Part shown: positions 17,416-25,637 of the stretch, piece by piece
Numbering within the stretch: the stretch's first letter is position 1
Layout: each line of letters begins with the position of its first letter
From: Bacteroidia bacterium
GTDB taxonomy: Bacteria > Bacteroidota > Bacteroidia > Flavobacteriales > Flavobacteriaceae
Length of the DNA stretch: 64,000 nucleotides
Direction: 5' to 3'
Assembly (NCBI GenBank): GCA_030431695.1
Contig: JAUIIU010000006.1
Span: 1-64,000 of the forward strand
Program-made: the position numbers and the translations under genes
The notes under the pieces: model-generated
Seen by the model: the letters and a program-made list of their open reading frames with translations, nothing else
The model's database searches: none
Told to the model about the DNA's origin: nothing

Positions 17416-18925
17416 TACAATGAAAACACCAGGCGTCTACATCCAGGAGATAAATGCATTTCCCAATTCCGTAGTGCCGGTTCCCACTTCCGTACCGGTA
17501 TTCATAGGTCATACTGAACAGGCGGTAGATGTTAATGGTAATGACGTATCGAACAAACCTGTCCTCATCCAGTCGTTACCGGAGTACAAAAATGTGTTCG
17601 GTGAAAACTTCCCGGCCAATGTGTTCGGTATACAAGCGGATCCGTCATCTTCGGACTACACCACGATGGATGGCACTAACTATTCCATCGTCCTGAATTC
17701 GGATCGCTACAGGATGCCCGAAGCATTGCGTTTCTTTTTTCTGAATGGCGGCAGCAATTGCTATGTTTTAAGTGTCGGCGATTTTATAACTCCATTCAGT
17801 AAAACGAGGTTTACGGATGCCATAGACTCGATCGGGACCGAAGCGGACATTAGTCTGCTTGTTATTCCTGAAGCCGTCGAACTGGAAGGCCAGGACAGCT
17901 ATGATGTGCTGAGCTATATGATCCAGCATTGTGGGGAGACCATGAATAAGTTTGCCATACTCGATGTGCCTGAAGGGTATGAAGACCTTTTCTCTTCACC
18001 TAACTGTATTGAGGAATTCAGGAACAACGTGGGTGCTGTCCTACCTGAACACAAAAGCTATGCCGCAGCCTACTACCCCTGGCTGGCTACCTCTATTTAC
18101 CAAGCTTCCGATGTTTCGTTCAGGAACATTTCGGCGGAATTCTATGTTAAACTTGCAGATATCATTCAAAACGAGCTAACTTCCGGAGGAGTACCACTCG
18201 ATGATGTGCAGTCCCAGTTGTTGTCCTGCTTCAGAAATAATGGCGCTAGTGATGATGGAAACTTCACCCTGGAACAGGCGGATGCAACTTTTCGGACCCT
18301 CAGCCAGGAATACAAAATCATTCTTGATAGCATTAAAAAGAAGCTGAACCTCATCCCGCCATCCGCAGCTATGGCAGGAATCTATGCGGCAGTAGATTCG
18401 GACAGGGGAGTTTGGAAAGCGCCGGCGAATGTTGCGGTTCAGAGTGTGATCTCTCCGGCGGTTGATATTACTCATGATATGCAGGAAGACCTGAATGTCC
18501 CCTTAGGTGGAAAATCCATTTGTGCTATTCGTACCTTTTCAGGTATGGGCAACCTGGTGTGGGGAGCCAGGACTCTGGACGGAAACTCGCTGGATTTCCG
18601 CTATATCAACGTGCGGCGCACCCTGATCTTCCTGGAACAATCTATAAAGAATGCTCTGAATTCCTATGTTTTTAGCACCAACGATGCCAGCACCTGGAAA
18701 TCGATCGAGATGATGATCTCGAATTTCCTGGACCAAGTCTGGCGTCAGGGAGGACTTGTGGGATCGAAGCCAGAGGAAGCGTATTCCGTTAGTGTGGGAC
18801 TTGGAAGTACGATGACTTCCGACGACATCATGAACGGCATACTTAGAGTTCATGTGGGTGTTGCGGCGTCTCACCCGGCAGAATTTATCATAATAACACT
18901 TCAGCAACAAATGCAAACTTCATAA
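17408..18925 (+). CDS. Contractile injection system / phage-tail sheath protein
   Basis: The start MKTPGVYIQEINAFPNSVVPVPTSVPVFIGHTE is typical of sheaths of extracellular contractile injection systems (Afp2-4/Pvc2-4 type). The middle block YAAAYYPWL and the conserved C-terminal subtilisin-like region (SGMGNLVWGARTLDGNSLDFRYINVRRTLIFLEQSIKNAL, then HVGVAASHPAEFIIITLQQQ) are intact. The sheath polymerises around the tube and contracts to drive it. Its 505 residues shows no decay. It is the only sheath gene here, whereas many such loci have two or three. The ATG at 17420 is a possible alternative start. Confidence 0.93.
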   Translation: MSDTMKTPGVYIQEINAFPNSVVPVPTSVPVFIGHTEQAVDVNGNDVSNKPVLIQSLPEYKNVFGENFPANVFGIQADPSSSDYTTMDGTNYSIVLNSDRYRMPEALRFFFLNGGSNCYVLSVGDFITPFSKTRFTDAIDSIGTEADISLLVIPEAVELEGQDSYDVLSYMIQHCGETMNKFAILDVPEGYEDLFSSPNCIEEFRNNVGAVLPEHKSYAAAYYPWLATSIYQASDVSFRNISAEFYVKLADIIQNELTSGGVPLDDVQSQLLSCFRNNGASDDGNFTLEQADATFRTLSQEYKIILDSIKKKLNLIPPSAAMAGIYAAVDSDRGVWKAPANVAVQSVISPAVDITHDMQEDLNVPLGGKSICAIRTFSGMGNLVWGARTLDGNSLDFRYINVRRTLIFLEQSIKNALNSYVFSTNDASTWKSIEMMISNFLDQVWRQGGLVGSKPEEAYSVSVGLGSTMTSDDIMNGILRVHVGVAASHPAEFIIITLQQQMQTS

Positions 18926-18937
18926 TACAATAAAACT

Positions 18938-19399
18938 ATGGCAGACGACGGATCACAACAAGGCAGCACATGGCCTATATCAAAGTTTTTCTTCAAAGTA
19001 AATCTTGGGTCTCAGGATAACACAGTATCCTTCCAGGAAGTTTCAGGGTTGGACACCGAAACACAGCCCATCGAATATCGTCACGGTGACAACAAGGTGT
19101 TTTCAACGATAAAAATGCCGGGCATCACGAAGACAGGAAACGTAACCTTGAAAAAGGGGATCTTCGTTAATGACAATAATTTCTGGAAGTGGTATGACGC
19201 GATTAAGATGAACACCATCAAAAGAGAAACGGTTACTATCCAACTTCTGGATGAAACGGGTAGTCCTGTGATGACCTGGACCCTGGCAAATGCCTGGCCG
19301 ACCAAGATATCTGGCACCGATTTGAAGTCGGATGCCAATGAAGTAGCCATTGAGACCCTGGAATTGGCTCATGAAGGACTAACAATCGCTAATGGTTAA
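18938..19399 (+). CDS. Inner tube protein 1 (gp19/Hcp-like)
   Basis: A 153-residue tube subunit of the T4 gp19/Afp1 family. The signature runs from FFFKVNLGSQDNTVSFQEVSG, through IKMPGITKTGNVTLKKGIF, to WTLANAWPTKISGTDL and NEVAIETLELAHEGL. These subunits stack as hexamers into the hollow tube that is fired by sheath contraction. It lies 12 bases after the sheath gene and 5 bases before its paralogue. The short polar N-terminus (MADDGSQQGSTWP) is ordinary for the family. Confidence 0.93.
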   Translation: MADDGSQQGSTWPISKFFFKVNLGSQDNTVSFQEVSGLDTETQPIEYRHGDNKVFSTIKMPGITKTGNVTLKKGIFVNDNNFWKWYDAIKMNTIKRETVTIQLLDETGSPVMTWTLANAWPTKISGTDLKSDANEVAIETLELAHEGLTIANG

Positions 19400-19404
19400 G
19401 AATT

Positions 19405-19911
19405 ATGGCAAATAAGTATCCCCCGGTAGCGTTTTATTTCAAGTTGAGCTTCAATGGACTCAACGGATCTGTGGATGCTTCTTTCAAAGAGGTATCGGGA
19501 ATCACTATGGAGATGGACACTGAAGAAATCTCGGAAGGTGGAAATAACAGTTTTAAGCATAGAGTTCCCACATCAGTAAAGTTCTCTAACCTGGTTGTGA
19601 AACGAGGGCTGGTCCCAAAAGAATCGCCTTTGGTTGACTGGTGTAATAAAACATTGGGGAGCAGTCTTTCGGAGTACATAGACGCTAAGAACATTGTGCT
19701 AAGCCTTCTCGATGAGAATGGTGATCCACTTAAATCCTGGAGCTTTACAAATGCCTGGCCTGTAAAATGGTCTGTTGCCGATCTAAACTCTATGAACAAC
19801 GAGGTACTGATCGAGACTATTGAATTCGCATATAGTTATTTTGAGGAAGTTACTATTTCGGGAGGATCAGGGGACGCGGACGATGCGTTGTTTGGAAATT
19901 TATTTGACTAG
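19405..19911 (+). CDS. Inner tube protein 2 (gp19/Hcp-like, divergent paralogue)
   Basis: A second tube-fold protein of 168 residues (VAFYFKLSFNGLNGSVDASFKEVSGI, SVKFSNLVVKRGLV, WSFTNAWPVKWSVADL, NEVLIETIEFAYSYFEEVTI). It differs clearly from the first and has an extra glycine- and aspartate-rich tail (SGGSGDADDALFGNLFD). In Afp/PVC-type particles a distinct tube protein (Afp5/Pvc5) connects the tube to the baseplate. This copy may play that part, or form a different tube segment. It ends 2 bases before the next gene. Confidence 0.92.
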   Translation: MANKYPPVAFYFKLSFNGLNGSVDASFKEVSGITMEMDTEEISEGGNNSFKHRVPTSVKFSNLVVKRGLVPKESPLVDWCNKTLGSSLSEYIDAKNIVLSLLDENGDPLKSWSFTNAWPVKWSVADLNSMNNEVLIETIEFAYSYFEEVTISGGSGDADDALFGNLFD

Positions 19912-19913
19912 TC

Positions 19914-20417
19914 ATGGATCCTCTTTTCATTAACAACAGTGGATTGATTATACTCTCACCATACCTGGGAGTACTTTTTGAGCGTTGCGAACTCATGAGC
20001 GATGGAATGTTTAAAGACAGTAATGCCGAACATAGAGCGATTCAATTATTGGATTATGCTGCTACCGGACAAACCAATGCCAGTGAACACCAACTCGTAC
20101 TTCAGAAGATACTTTGCGGCATTCCGGTCCAACATCCCGTGGATATCTCAGTACCGATAAGTGATGATCAAAAGGCCATCGTGGACGATCTGCTTGTGGC
20201 CATCACCCAGCAATGGCCGGGATTGGAAAATTCAACCATTGATTCGTTGCGGGTTTCTTTCCTGATCAGGGATGGGAAGTTGGAAGAGACAGAGGAGAGC
20301 ATACATTTAAGGGTAGAACAAAAGGGGTTTGACGTATTGCTGGATCGAATTCCCTGGAACATCGGTATCATAAAATTAAGTTGGATGCCCGAACTATTGA
20401 AAGTTGAATGGAGATAA
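19914..20417 (+). CDS. Short CIS tape-measure (CIS_TMP) C-terminal domain protein
   Basis: A 167-residue protein matching the end of contractile-injection tape-measure proteins. The recognisable blocks are GLIILSPYLGVLFERCELMSDGMF, HRAIQLLDYAATGQTNASEHQLVLQKILCGIPV, and the diagnostic LDRIPWNIGIIKLSWMPELLKVEW. Family members known to me are usually several hundred to over a thousand residues, with a long N-terminal region that sets tube length. Here only the C-terminal module is present, with its own ATG two bases after the tube 2 stop. It may be a reduced form or a piece of a split protein. It closes the operon. Confidence 0.85.
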   Translation: MDPLFINNSGLIILSPYLGVLFERCELMSDGMFKDSNAEHRAIQLLDYAATGQTNASEHQLVLQKILCGIPVQHPVDISVPISDDQKAIVDDLLVAITQQWPGLENSTIDSLRVSFLIRDGKLEETEESIHLRVEQKGFDVLLDRIPWNIGIIKLSWMPELLKVEWR

Positions 20418-20419
20418 TG

Positions 20420-20451
20420 AAAGCAAAAAGCCCCCCGGTGTGGGAGGCTTG
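20420..20451 (-). terminator. Terminator of the ssb paralogue
   Basis: The minus strand reads AAGCCTCCC, a short loop, then GGGGGGCTT followed by a T run. The stem is imperfect but GC-rich. The hairpin sits right at the end of the plus-strand sheath operon and may block read-through both ways. Confidence 0.65.
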
Positions 20452-20471
20452 ATAAGGAAAATGAGCAAAGC

Positions 20472-20804
20472 CTATTTCCCGAGCAATAAAAGTTCGTTAC
20501 AGAGAACTTCTGTGGTATATCGCTTGTTCCCGTCCTTGTCTTCGTAGGATCGGTTGGTGAGCTTGCCTTCGACGGCGATCTCTTTGCCTTTGGTTACATA
20601 GTTTTCCACTACGTTCACCAGTCCGCCACGTACGATCACGTTGTGCCAGTAGGTGCGTTCCACTTTTTCGCCGTTCTTGTCTTTGTAGCTGTCGTCCGTG
20701 GCTATGGAGAATTTTGCCATTTTGTTGCCATCATCGAAGGTCATGATCTCAGGGTCTTGTCCTAGTCTTCCAATCAACTGTACTTTGTTTCTAAGTGCGT
20801 TCAT
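20472..20804 (-). CDS. Short single-stranded DNA-binding protein (tail-less)
   Basis: An OB-fold SSB of 110 residues (MNALRNKVQLIGRLGQDPEI, KFSIATDDSYKDKNGEKVERTYWHNVIVRGGLV, GKEIAVEGKLTNRSYEDKDGN). It stops right after the OB core at LLLLGK. It therefore lacks the flexible linker and acidic tip (typically DDDxPF) that recruits repair and replication partners. It is probably a secondary SSB rather than the replicative one. A TATGTTTG element on the minus strand at 20866-20873 is its likely -7, leaving a leader of about 55 bases. Confidence 0.9.
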   Translation of the reverse strand: MNALRNKVQLIGRLGQDPEIMTFDDGNKMAKFSIATDDSYKDKNGEKVERTYWHNVIVRGGLVNVVENYVTKGKEIAVEGKLTNRSYEDKDGNKRYTTEVLCNELLLLGK

Positions 20805-20928
20805 AATAATTTAAATTTTAAGGTTTAACAATTGATACTATCGAACATCTTTTATTCGACAGGGCAAACATAGCACGGTCTTTTGGGTTTATTCGGTTGT
20901 GAAATATTTACTTTCGTTTATAGTCGTT

Positions 20929-20942
20929 TGTAAACGTTTACA
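20929..20942. promoter_or_regulatory. 14-bp palindrome TGTAAACGTTTACA upstream of ssb
   Basis: A perfect palindrome with a central CG, like LacI-family operators. It lies about 55 bases upstream of the ssb -7 element. No regulator gene is adjacent. Confidence 0.45.
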
Positions 20943-21077
20943 CGAGGTTATAACGCCTAATATAGGGGCACTTAATGCTTAATATCCGGGGGGCATGGGC
21001 TGTAGTCTCATATTCTCCCCAGTATGATTTTACTTATCTTTATTCGGACTTTGTACGCATGCTTAAACCAAAATTCA

Positions 21078-21542
21078 ATGAAAAGAGTAATTATCTTTCT
21101 TATTTCAATACAATTCTCCCTGTGCATTTTTGCACAGGATAGGATCGATTATTTAATCACTTTCGATCATGTAGCCCTGTCTGTGCAAGATGTTGACAAA
21201 TCGGCTACTTTTTACCAAAACGTTCTTAACCTTAGTGAAATTACAAACAAATCCAAAACTGATGGAATTAGATGGTTTTCACTAGGTGAAAAAAAAGAAC
21301 TGCACCTAATCTCAACAATTCACGATAGTATAGTTCTAAATAAAGCGGTACATTTTGCAGTCTCTATTTCTGAGTTTGATTTGTTTATTCAAAATCTAAA
21401 AGCAACGAATATTACTTTTTCCGATTGGTCCGGAAATCTTAACAAAGTAACTGTTCGTGCTGATGGTATTAAACAGGTTTATATTCAAGATCCTGATGGA
21501 TATTGGATAGAAATTAACAGTGTTAAACAAAACGTTGATTAA
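21078..21542 (+). CDS. Secreted VOC-family (glyoxalase-like) protein
   Basis: A signal peptide (MKRVIIFLISIQFSLCIFAQ) precedes a single vicinal-oxygen-chelate module (ITFDHVALSVQDVDKSATFYQNVLNL, LHLISTIHD, VHFAVSISEFDLFI, VYIQDPDGYWIEIN). The H, E and H metal-ligand pattern looks present. The substrate is unknown. The ATG at 21078 is chosen because it begins the signal peptide; the track start at 21024 adds an unlikely 18 residues. Base composition is much more AT-rich than the flanking core genes, and a cassette-like repeat follows at once. Confidence 0.8.
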   Translation: MKRVIIFLISIQFSLCIFAQDRIDYLITFDHVALSVQDVDKSATFYQNVLNLSEITNKSKTDGIRWFSLGEKKELHLISTIHDSIVLNKAVHFAVSISEFDLFIQNLKATNITFSDWSGNLNKVTVRADGIKQVYIQDPDGYWIEINSVKQNVD

Positions 21543-21548
21543 AGGCCA

Positions 21549-21784
21549 GCGTACAACAATAGCTCTAAATAAACGCCAAGGGTTTAAGCTAAAATCACTA
21601 ACTTTTCACTTACATTAATCTCACGGCGAATCCGGCATTCCCGCAACAGCACTTTTGGGTGCGAAAAGCTACCCAAAAAGCGCTGGCTAAGCGCGTCGAT
21701 CTGCCTGCCCTCCTCTGGCGGGTAAACAGGCAGGCAGGATTCATATCCGTGGACGATGTGCTTCATTATAACCAGCCATTAACC
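21549..21784 (+). repeat. Cassette-like interspersed repeat, copy 1
   Basis: About 235 bases, roughly 80% identical by eye to 23409-23640 in the same orientation. It holds two strong inverted repeats: CAGCACTTTTGGGT with ACCCAAAAAGCGCTG, and CTGCCTGCC with GGCAGGCAG. It starts a few bases after the VOC stop (GTACAACAATAGC) and ends at ATTAACC just before the next ATG. The layout resembles a gene-cassette boundary. No coding frame is supported. Confidence 0.75.
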
Positions 21785-21785
21785 A

Positions 21786-22574
21786 ATGATAAAATTCTTT
21801 AGAAAAATTAGACAAAACTTACTAATGGAAAATAAAACTGGAAAGTATATTAAGTATGCATTTGGGGAAATTATACTTGTTGTCATTGGAATTTTGATTG
21901 CGCTACAAATAAATAATTGGAATGAAAATAGAAAATTAAGACAAAGAGAAGTTGGGTATTTAATTAACTTAAAATCTGATTTAATTAAAGAACGAGAAAG
22001 TAATATTAAATATAGATTACATCGACTGGAGCAAGCTAAAAATGCATCCTTCTTATTAAACCTAGAATCACAACCTGAAACTATGGAAGATGCTTTAGAT
22101 TTTACTATTAAATTTGATCAAGTAACGTTTTGGGTAGCTTATGTTCGGAGTAATAATACCTTTAAGGAACTCATTAGTTCTGGCAACTTATCATTAATCT
22201 CAAACGATTCAATAAAAAATTCTTTGTTTGACATAGATAAGGCATTTTCTCAAGGTGAAATTCTTGAAAATCATATGAGGCGAGAATACGAACATTATTT
22301 ATATGACGAGGAATTAAAAAACACCTCTTTTGGAAATTTTTATGATTTTACCGAACCCACAAATATTTTTAAGAGAAAAGAAATAATAGATATTCCTGAT
22401 ACATTGCAAAAACAAGTAATTAATGATGTAGCGTATATTTATAATAGCCAAACAATAAATAATGGATTAAAGCTTGCTATGAGTAATAACAATATTTTGG
22501 CTAGAGGTCACGAAAAAATTGGAGAACAAATTGAAGCTCTAATTAAGCTAATTGATAAAGACATTGAAAAATAA
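21786..22574 (+). CDS. DUF6090 family membrane protein, copy 1
   Basis: A 262-residue protein with the family's N-terminal signature: MIKFFRKIRQNLLMENKTGK, then one transmembrane helix (GEIILVVIGILIALQINNWNE), then a charged, probably periplasmic helical domain. The function of DUF6090 is unknown. The gene is very AT-rich and lies directly after a cassette-like repeat. A paralogue follows 47 bases downstream. Confidence 0.85.
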   Translation: MIKFFRKIRQNLLMENKTGKYIKYAFGEIILVVIGILIALQINNWNENRKLRQREVGYLINLKSDLIKERESNIKYRLHRLEQAKNASFLLNLESQPETMEDALDFTIKFDQVTFWVAYVRSNNTFKELISSGNLSLISNDSIKNSLFDIDKAFSQGEILENHMRREYEHYLYDEELKNTSFGNFYDFTEPTNIFKRKEIIDIPDTLQKQVINDVAYIYNSQTINNGLKLAMSNNNILARGHEKIGEQIEALIKLIDKDIEK

Positions 22575-22621
22575 CAACAGTTTATAACTAATAAGATTCC
22601 GGCTTTCTCGGGAAATGGAAT

Positions 22622-23404
22622 ATGATAAAATTCTTTAGACGAATACGTTATAACCTTATGAGTGAAAATAAAACAGGCAAATATTTAAAATACGCCATTG
22701 GAGAAATATTATTAGTTGTCATTGGAATTCTAATCGCTCTACAAATAAATAACTTGAATGAAGAAAGAAAGTTAAGAAACAATGAACAAATACTATTACA
22801 TCAATTAAAGCAAGAGTTTGAATCTAATCTCTCACAACTAAATCAGAAAATTGAAATGCGAGAGATAATGATAAAATCAGCCAAGAAACTACTAAACATG
22901 GTTGATAACCACGATGCAATGGTTCCTGACAGCATCGGTCATTTCCTCAGTTTCACTCGTATGAATCCAACATTCGATCCAATTAGAAATGATTTAACAG
23001 CTGGCGACAAGCTATCTTTAATTAATGATAAAAAACTAAAATCTTTACTAACCAATTGGGAGAGTAATGCAAAGCAACTTGATGAATCTGAAGCGCAATG
23101 GCTAAAATGCCTTGATAATTATTATAGACCGCTTATATATGAACATAACTTAGTACGAGACATGTTTGAGCTGAATTATAGAAGTGGTTCAATGAGTTTA
23201 ATGACATTGACAAATAATATAGATGCAGCTACTACTAACAAATCAATTGACACTAACAAATTTGTCAAATTATTGAATGATCCAAGACTTGAATCCCACT
23301 TAGCTTGGACAGTTGGAATTAATATTTTTGGAAATCAAGAGTCCAAAACTTTGAAAAATCATATACTGGAAATCCTAAATACATTAACGCAGCAAATAAA
23401 ATAA
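22622..23404 (+). CDS. DUF6090 family membrane protein, copy 2
   Basis: A 260-residue paralogue of the previous gene. The first 55 residues are nearly the same (MIKFFRRIRYNLMSENKTGK, GEILLVVIGILIALQINNLNE), but the domain after the membrane helix has diverged strongly. The spacer between the copies begins CAACAGTTTATAACTAA, which looks like a truncated version of the cassette repeat start. Copy 2 is followed immediately by full repeat copy 2. Confidence 0.85.
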   Translation: MIKFFRRIRYNLMSENKTGKYLKYAIGEILLVVIGILIALQINNLNEERKLRNNEQILLHQLKQEFESNLSQLNQKIEMREIMIKSAKKLLNMVDNHDAMVPDSIGHFLSFTRMNPTFDPIRNDLTAGDKLSLINDKKLKSLLTNWESNAKQLDESEAQWLKCLDNYYRPLIYEHNLVRDMFELNYRSGSMSLMTLTNNIDAATTNKSIDTNKFVKLLNDPRLESHLAWTVGINIFGNQESKTLKNHILEILNTLTQQIK

Positions 23405-23408
23405 CGAA

Positions 23409-23640
23409 AGCACAACAGTGGCTATATATCAACACCAGGGTTTTGAGCTGAAATCACTGACTTTTCCCGTAAATTAATCTCACGGCAAATCCGACATTCC
23501 CGCAGCAGCACTTTTGGGTACCAAAAGCTACCCAAAACCGCTGGCCAAGCGTGTCTACCTGCCGGCCCTCCTCGGGCGGGTAAACAGGCAGGCAGGATTC
23601 ATGACCACGGACTTTGACTATAATTTAAGAACCGATAACC
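23409..23640 (+). repeat. Cassette-like interspersed repeat, copy 2
   Basis: Same structure and orientation as 21549-21784, with the same two inverted repeats (CAGCACTTTTGGGT with ACCCAAAACCGCTG, and CTGCCGGCC with GGCAGGCAG). It starts 5 bases after a stop codon (GCACAACAGTGGCTATA) and ends at GATAACC, 9 bases before the next gene. Confidence 0.75.
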
Positions 23641-23649
23641 TATAAAATT

Positions 23650-24471
23650 TTGATAGTAAAAAAATTAGAGAATATAGATTTTGATACAATCGTTGCTTGC
23701 TTTTTAAAATCTTTTGAGAATTACTTTGTTAAAGTACCCACAGACAAAAATTATTATAAAAACAGATGGGAATTGGCAAAGGTTGATTATGCTCTTTCCT
23801 ATGGAATGTTTGATGGAGAAATATTGGTTGGATTTATTATTAATGCCATTGATAATCGAAATGGAAAAAAAATAGCATTTAATACTGCTACCGGTGTAAT
23901 TCCTGATTACAGAGGAAAAAGAATTGTTAGATCAATCTACGATTTTGCAATACCGGATCTAAAACTTAATGGGGTTGCGAAATGTTCATTAGAGGTAATC
24001 ATTGAAAATAGTAAGGCAATAAAAACGTACCAGGGCATTGGATTTGACATCTGTAAAGAATTTCAATGTTTCAGCGGAGAAATTAATTTAAACTCAAATG
24101 AAAAAATTGAGTTGAATAGAGTTGACTACAATACTTTTGATTGGAATAAAATGCCAAATCAAGAGCTATACTCCTGGGATTTTAATTCAGAAGTAATTAA
24201 AAACGGAGATTATGAATACTATCAAATTATAAAAGACAATTCGGTCGAATCTTATTTTGTTGTAAATCCGAAGAATGAATATTTAGCTCAATTTGAGATT
24301 TTAGAAACGAGTGATGGGTGTTGGAATAGATTATTTAGAGGAATAAAGGAAGTTTCAAATTCAATAAAAATTATAAATGTTGATACAAGATTGAAGCAGA
24401 AAATAGATTTTATCAATTCAATTGGATTATCGAATACTGTTAATCAATATGAAATGGAAATGAATATATAA
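23650..24471 (+). CDS. GNAT-family N-acetyltransferase with a C-terminal extension
   Basis: The N-terminal 150 residues are a GNAT fold. The acetyl-CoA-binding stretch is TGVIPDYRGKRIVRSIYDFAI, and VIIENSKAIKTYQGIGFDICKEF is the usual final strand and helix. A second domain of about 120 residues follows and may be a degenerate second GNAT half. The substrate is unknown. The start is TTG: an in-frame stop lies at 23626 and no ATG is available between, and the next residues (IVKKLENIDFDTIV) look like a true family start. The gene is very AT-rich. Confidence 0.8.
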   Translation: MIVKKLENIDFDTIVACFLKSFENYFVKVPTDKNYYKNRWELAKVDYALSYGMFDGEILVGFIINAIDNRNGKKIAFNTATGVIPDYRGKRIVRSIYDFAIPDLKLNGVAKCSLEVIIENSKAIKTYQGIGFDICKEFQCFSGEINLNSNEKIELNRVDYNTFDWNKMPNQELYSWDFNSEVIKNGDYEYYQIIKDNSVESYFVVNPKNEYLAQFEILETSDGCWNRLFRGIKEVSNSIKIINVDTRLKQKIDFINSIGLSNTVNQYEMEMNI

Positions 24472-24580
24472 ATGGTAGCCAACATTGAATAAAGCGACAA
24501 CAGGCTTGATTCTTCACCTACCGCTTTTAGCCGAACCGATGTGTCATATACTTTCTAAGTCCGTTAAAACCAAACCATAG
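24472..24580 (+). repeat. Diverged cassette-like spacer, possible copy 3
   Basis: The spacer contains GACAACAGGCTTG near its start and CCGTTAAAACC near its end. Both resemble the termini of the two long repeats, but the middle with its hairpins is missing. It could be a deleted or unrelated boundary. Confidence 0.35.
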
Positions 24581-25621
24581 ATGAAGATTTTACTCTTAAC
24601 ATTATTGAGCTTTCTGACTTTTTCCTGTAATTCACAACAGAAGAAAACTATTGAGCATGAAAATCCAACGGAACAAGAAAGTCCCTCACAAATCGGACAG
24701 TATGTTGGTGTATTTCAAGACTCCAAAGGAAATCTGTGGTTACAAACATTGGAAAAAGGAGTGGCGAAATATGACGGTAATGAATTGGTTTACCTAACCA
24801 CCAGGGATGGACTGCCAAGTAATCGAATAGTCGATATCATCGAGGACAGGTCGGGGAATTTATGGTTCGGGACAGGCGCCGGAATATCAAAGTATGACGG
24901 AAATACCTTCAGGAACTATTCTGAAAAAGATGGACTCTGTAGCGATATGATAAGCAACCTGCTAATCGACAGCAACGAAAAGTTTTGGATTGGAACCTGG
25001 GGTGGCGTTTGTACGTTTGACGGAACTGAATTCGAGAATTTCCCGATTCCCTACCCCGAGGTAACCACCCAGATCAATCCAGACACCAAAGATTGGATAA
25101 CCGCAATAACAGAAGATTCCAAAGGGCATATTTGGTTTGGACGAGACGGTTATGGAGCGAGTAAGTACAATGGTAGTTCATTCGTCCACCTTACCACCGA
25201 AAAGGGCCTGAACTCAAACAATGTCCAATCCATAGTAGAAGACAAGGAGGGAAATATATGGATTGGAACGAGAGTGGCGGAGAAGGACAATTCCGATCCT
25301 GATAAACGATTCGGCCAAGGAGGATTAAATAAATATGACGGTGATAAATTCGTTCATTTCCCTGGGATTGACGGACTGAGTGAAAACGATGTTTACGCAT
25401 TGAATATAGACTACTCAAACGATCTATGGATAAGCACAATTGGCAATGGTGTATACAAATACACAAATAACGAGTTCATAAATTATGACGTCCCTGTTCC
25501 GATAATGGATATTCTGAAAGATATAAATGGTATCATTTGGCTGGGATGTGCCGGCGGGCTATACAAGATTGACAAAAACGGTAGAACAGTAAATGTCACG
25601 ACCAACGGACCTTGGGATTAA
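24581..25621 (+). CDS. Lipoprotein with two-component-regulator-type propeller repeats
   Basis: A lipobox ends the signal (MKILLLTLLSFLTFSCNSQQ), so the protein is probably a lipoprotein. About six to seven Reg_prop repeats follow (IVDIIEDRSGNLWFGTGAGISKYDG, ITEDSKGHIWFGRDGYGASKYNG and so on). They build a beta-propeller like the sensor half of hybrid two-component systems. No kinase or DNA-binding part is attached. It may bind a ligand at the cell surface. Base composition is closer to the core genome than that of the preceding genes. Confidence 0.85.
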   Translation: MKILLLTLLSFLTFSCNSQQKKTIEHENPTEQESPSQIGQYVGVFQDSKGNLWLQTLEKGVAKYDGNELVYLTTRDGLPSNRIVDIIEDRSGNLWFGTGAGISKYDGNTFRNYSEKDGLCSDMISNLLIDSNEKFWIGTWGGVCTFDGTEFENFPIPYPEVTTQINPDTKDWITAITEDSKGHIWFGRDGYGASKYNGSSFVHLTTEKGLNSNNVQSIVEDKEGNIWIGTRVAEKDNSDPDKRFGQGGLNKYDGDKFVHFPGIDGLSENDVYALNIDYSNDLWISTIGNGVYKYTNNEFINYDVPVPIMDILKDINGIIWLGCAGGLYKIDKNGRTVNVTTNGPWD

Positions 25622-25637
25622 AAGGTGAAAGATATTA

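Noticed and set aside
16612-20417. Complete prophage or R-type pyocin
   Set aside because: No capsid, terminase, portal, lysis, fibre or integrase genes are near; only tail tube, sheath and tape-measure-like genes are found.
21549-23640. CRISPR array
   Set aside because: Only two long repeats exist and they are separated by whole genes, not by short spacers.
21541-24580. Insertion sequence or transposon explaining the repeats
   Set aside because: No transposase frame or target-site duplication is visible, and the repeats are in direct orientation around ordinary genes.
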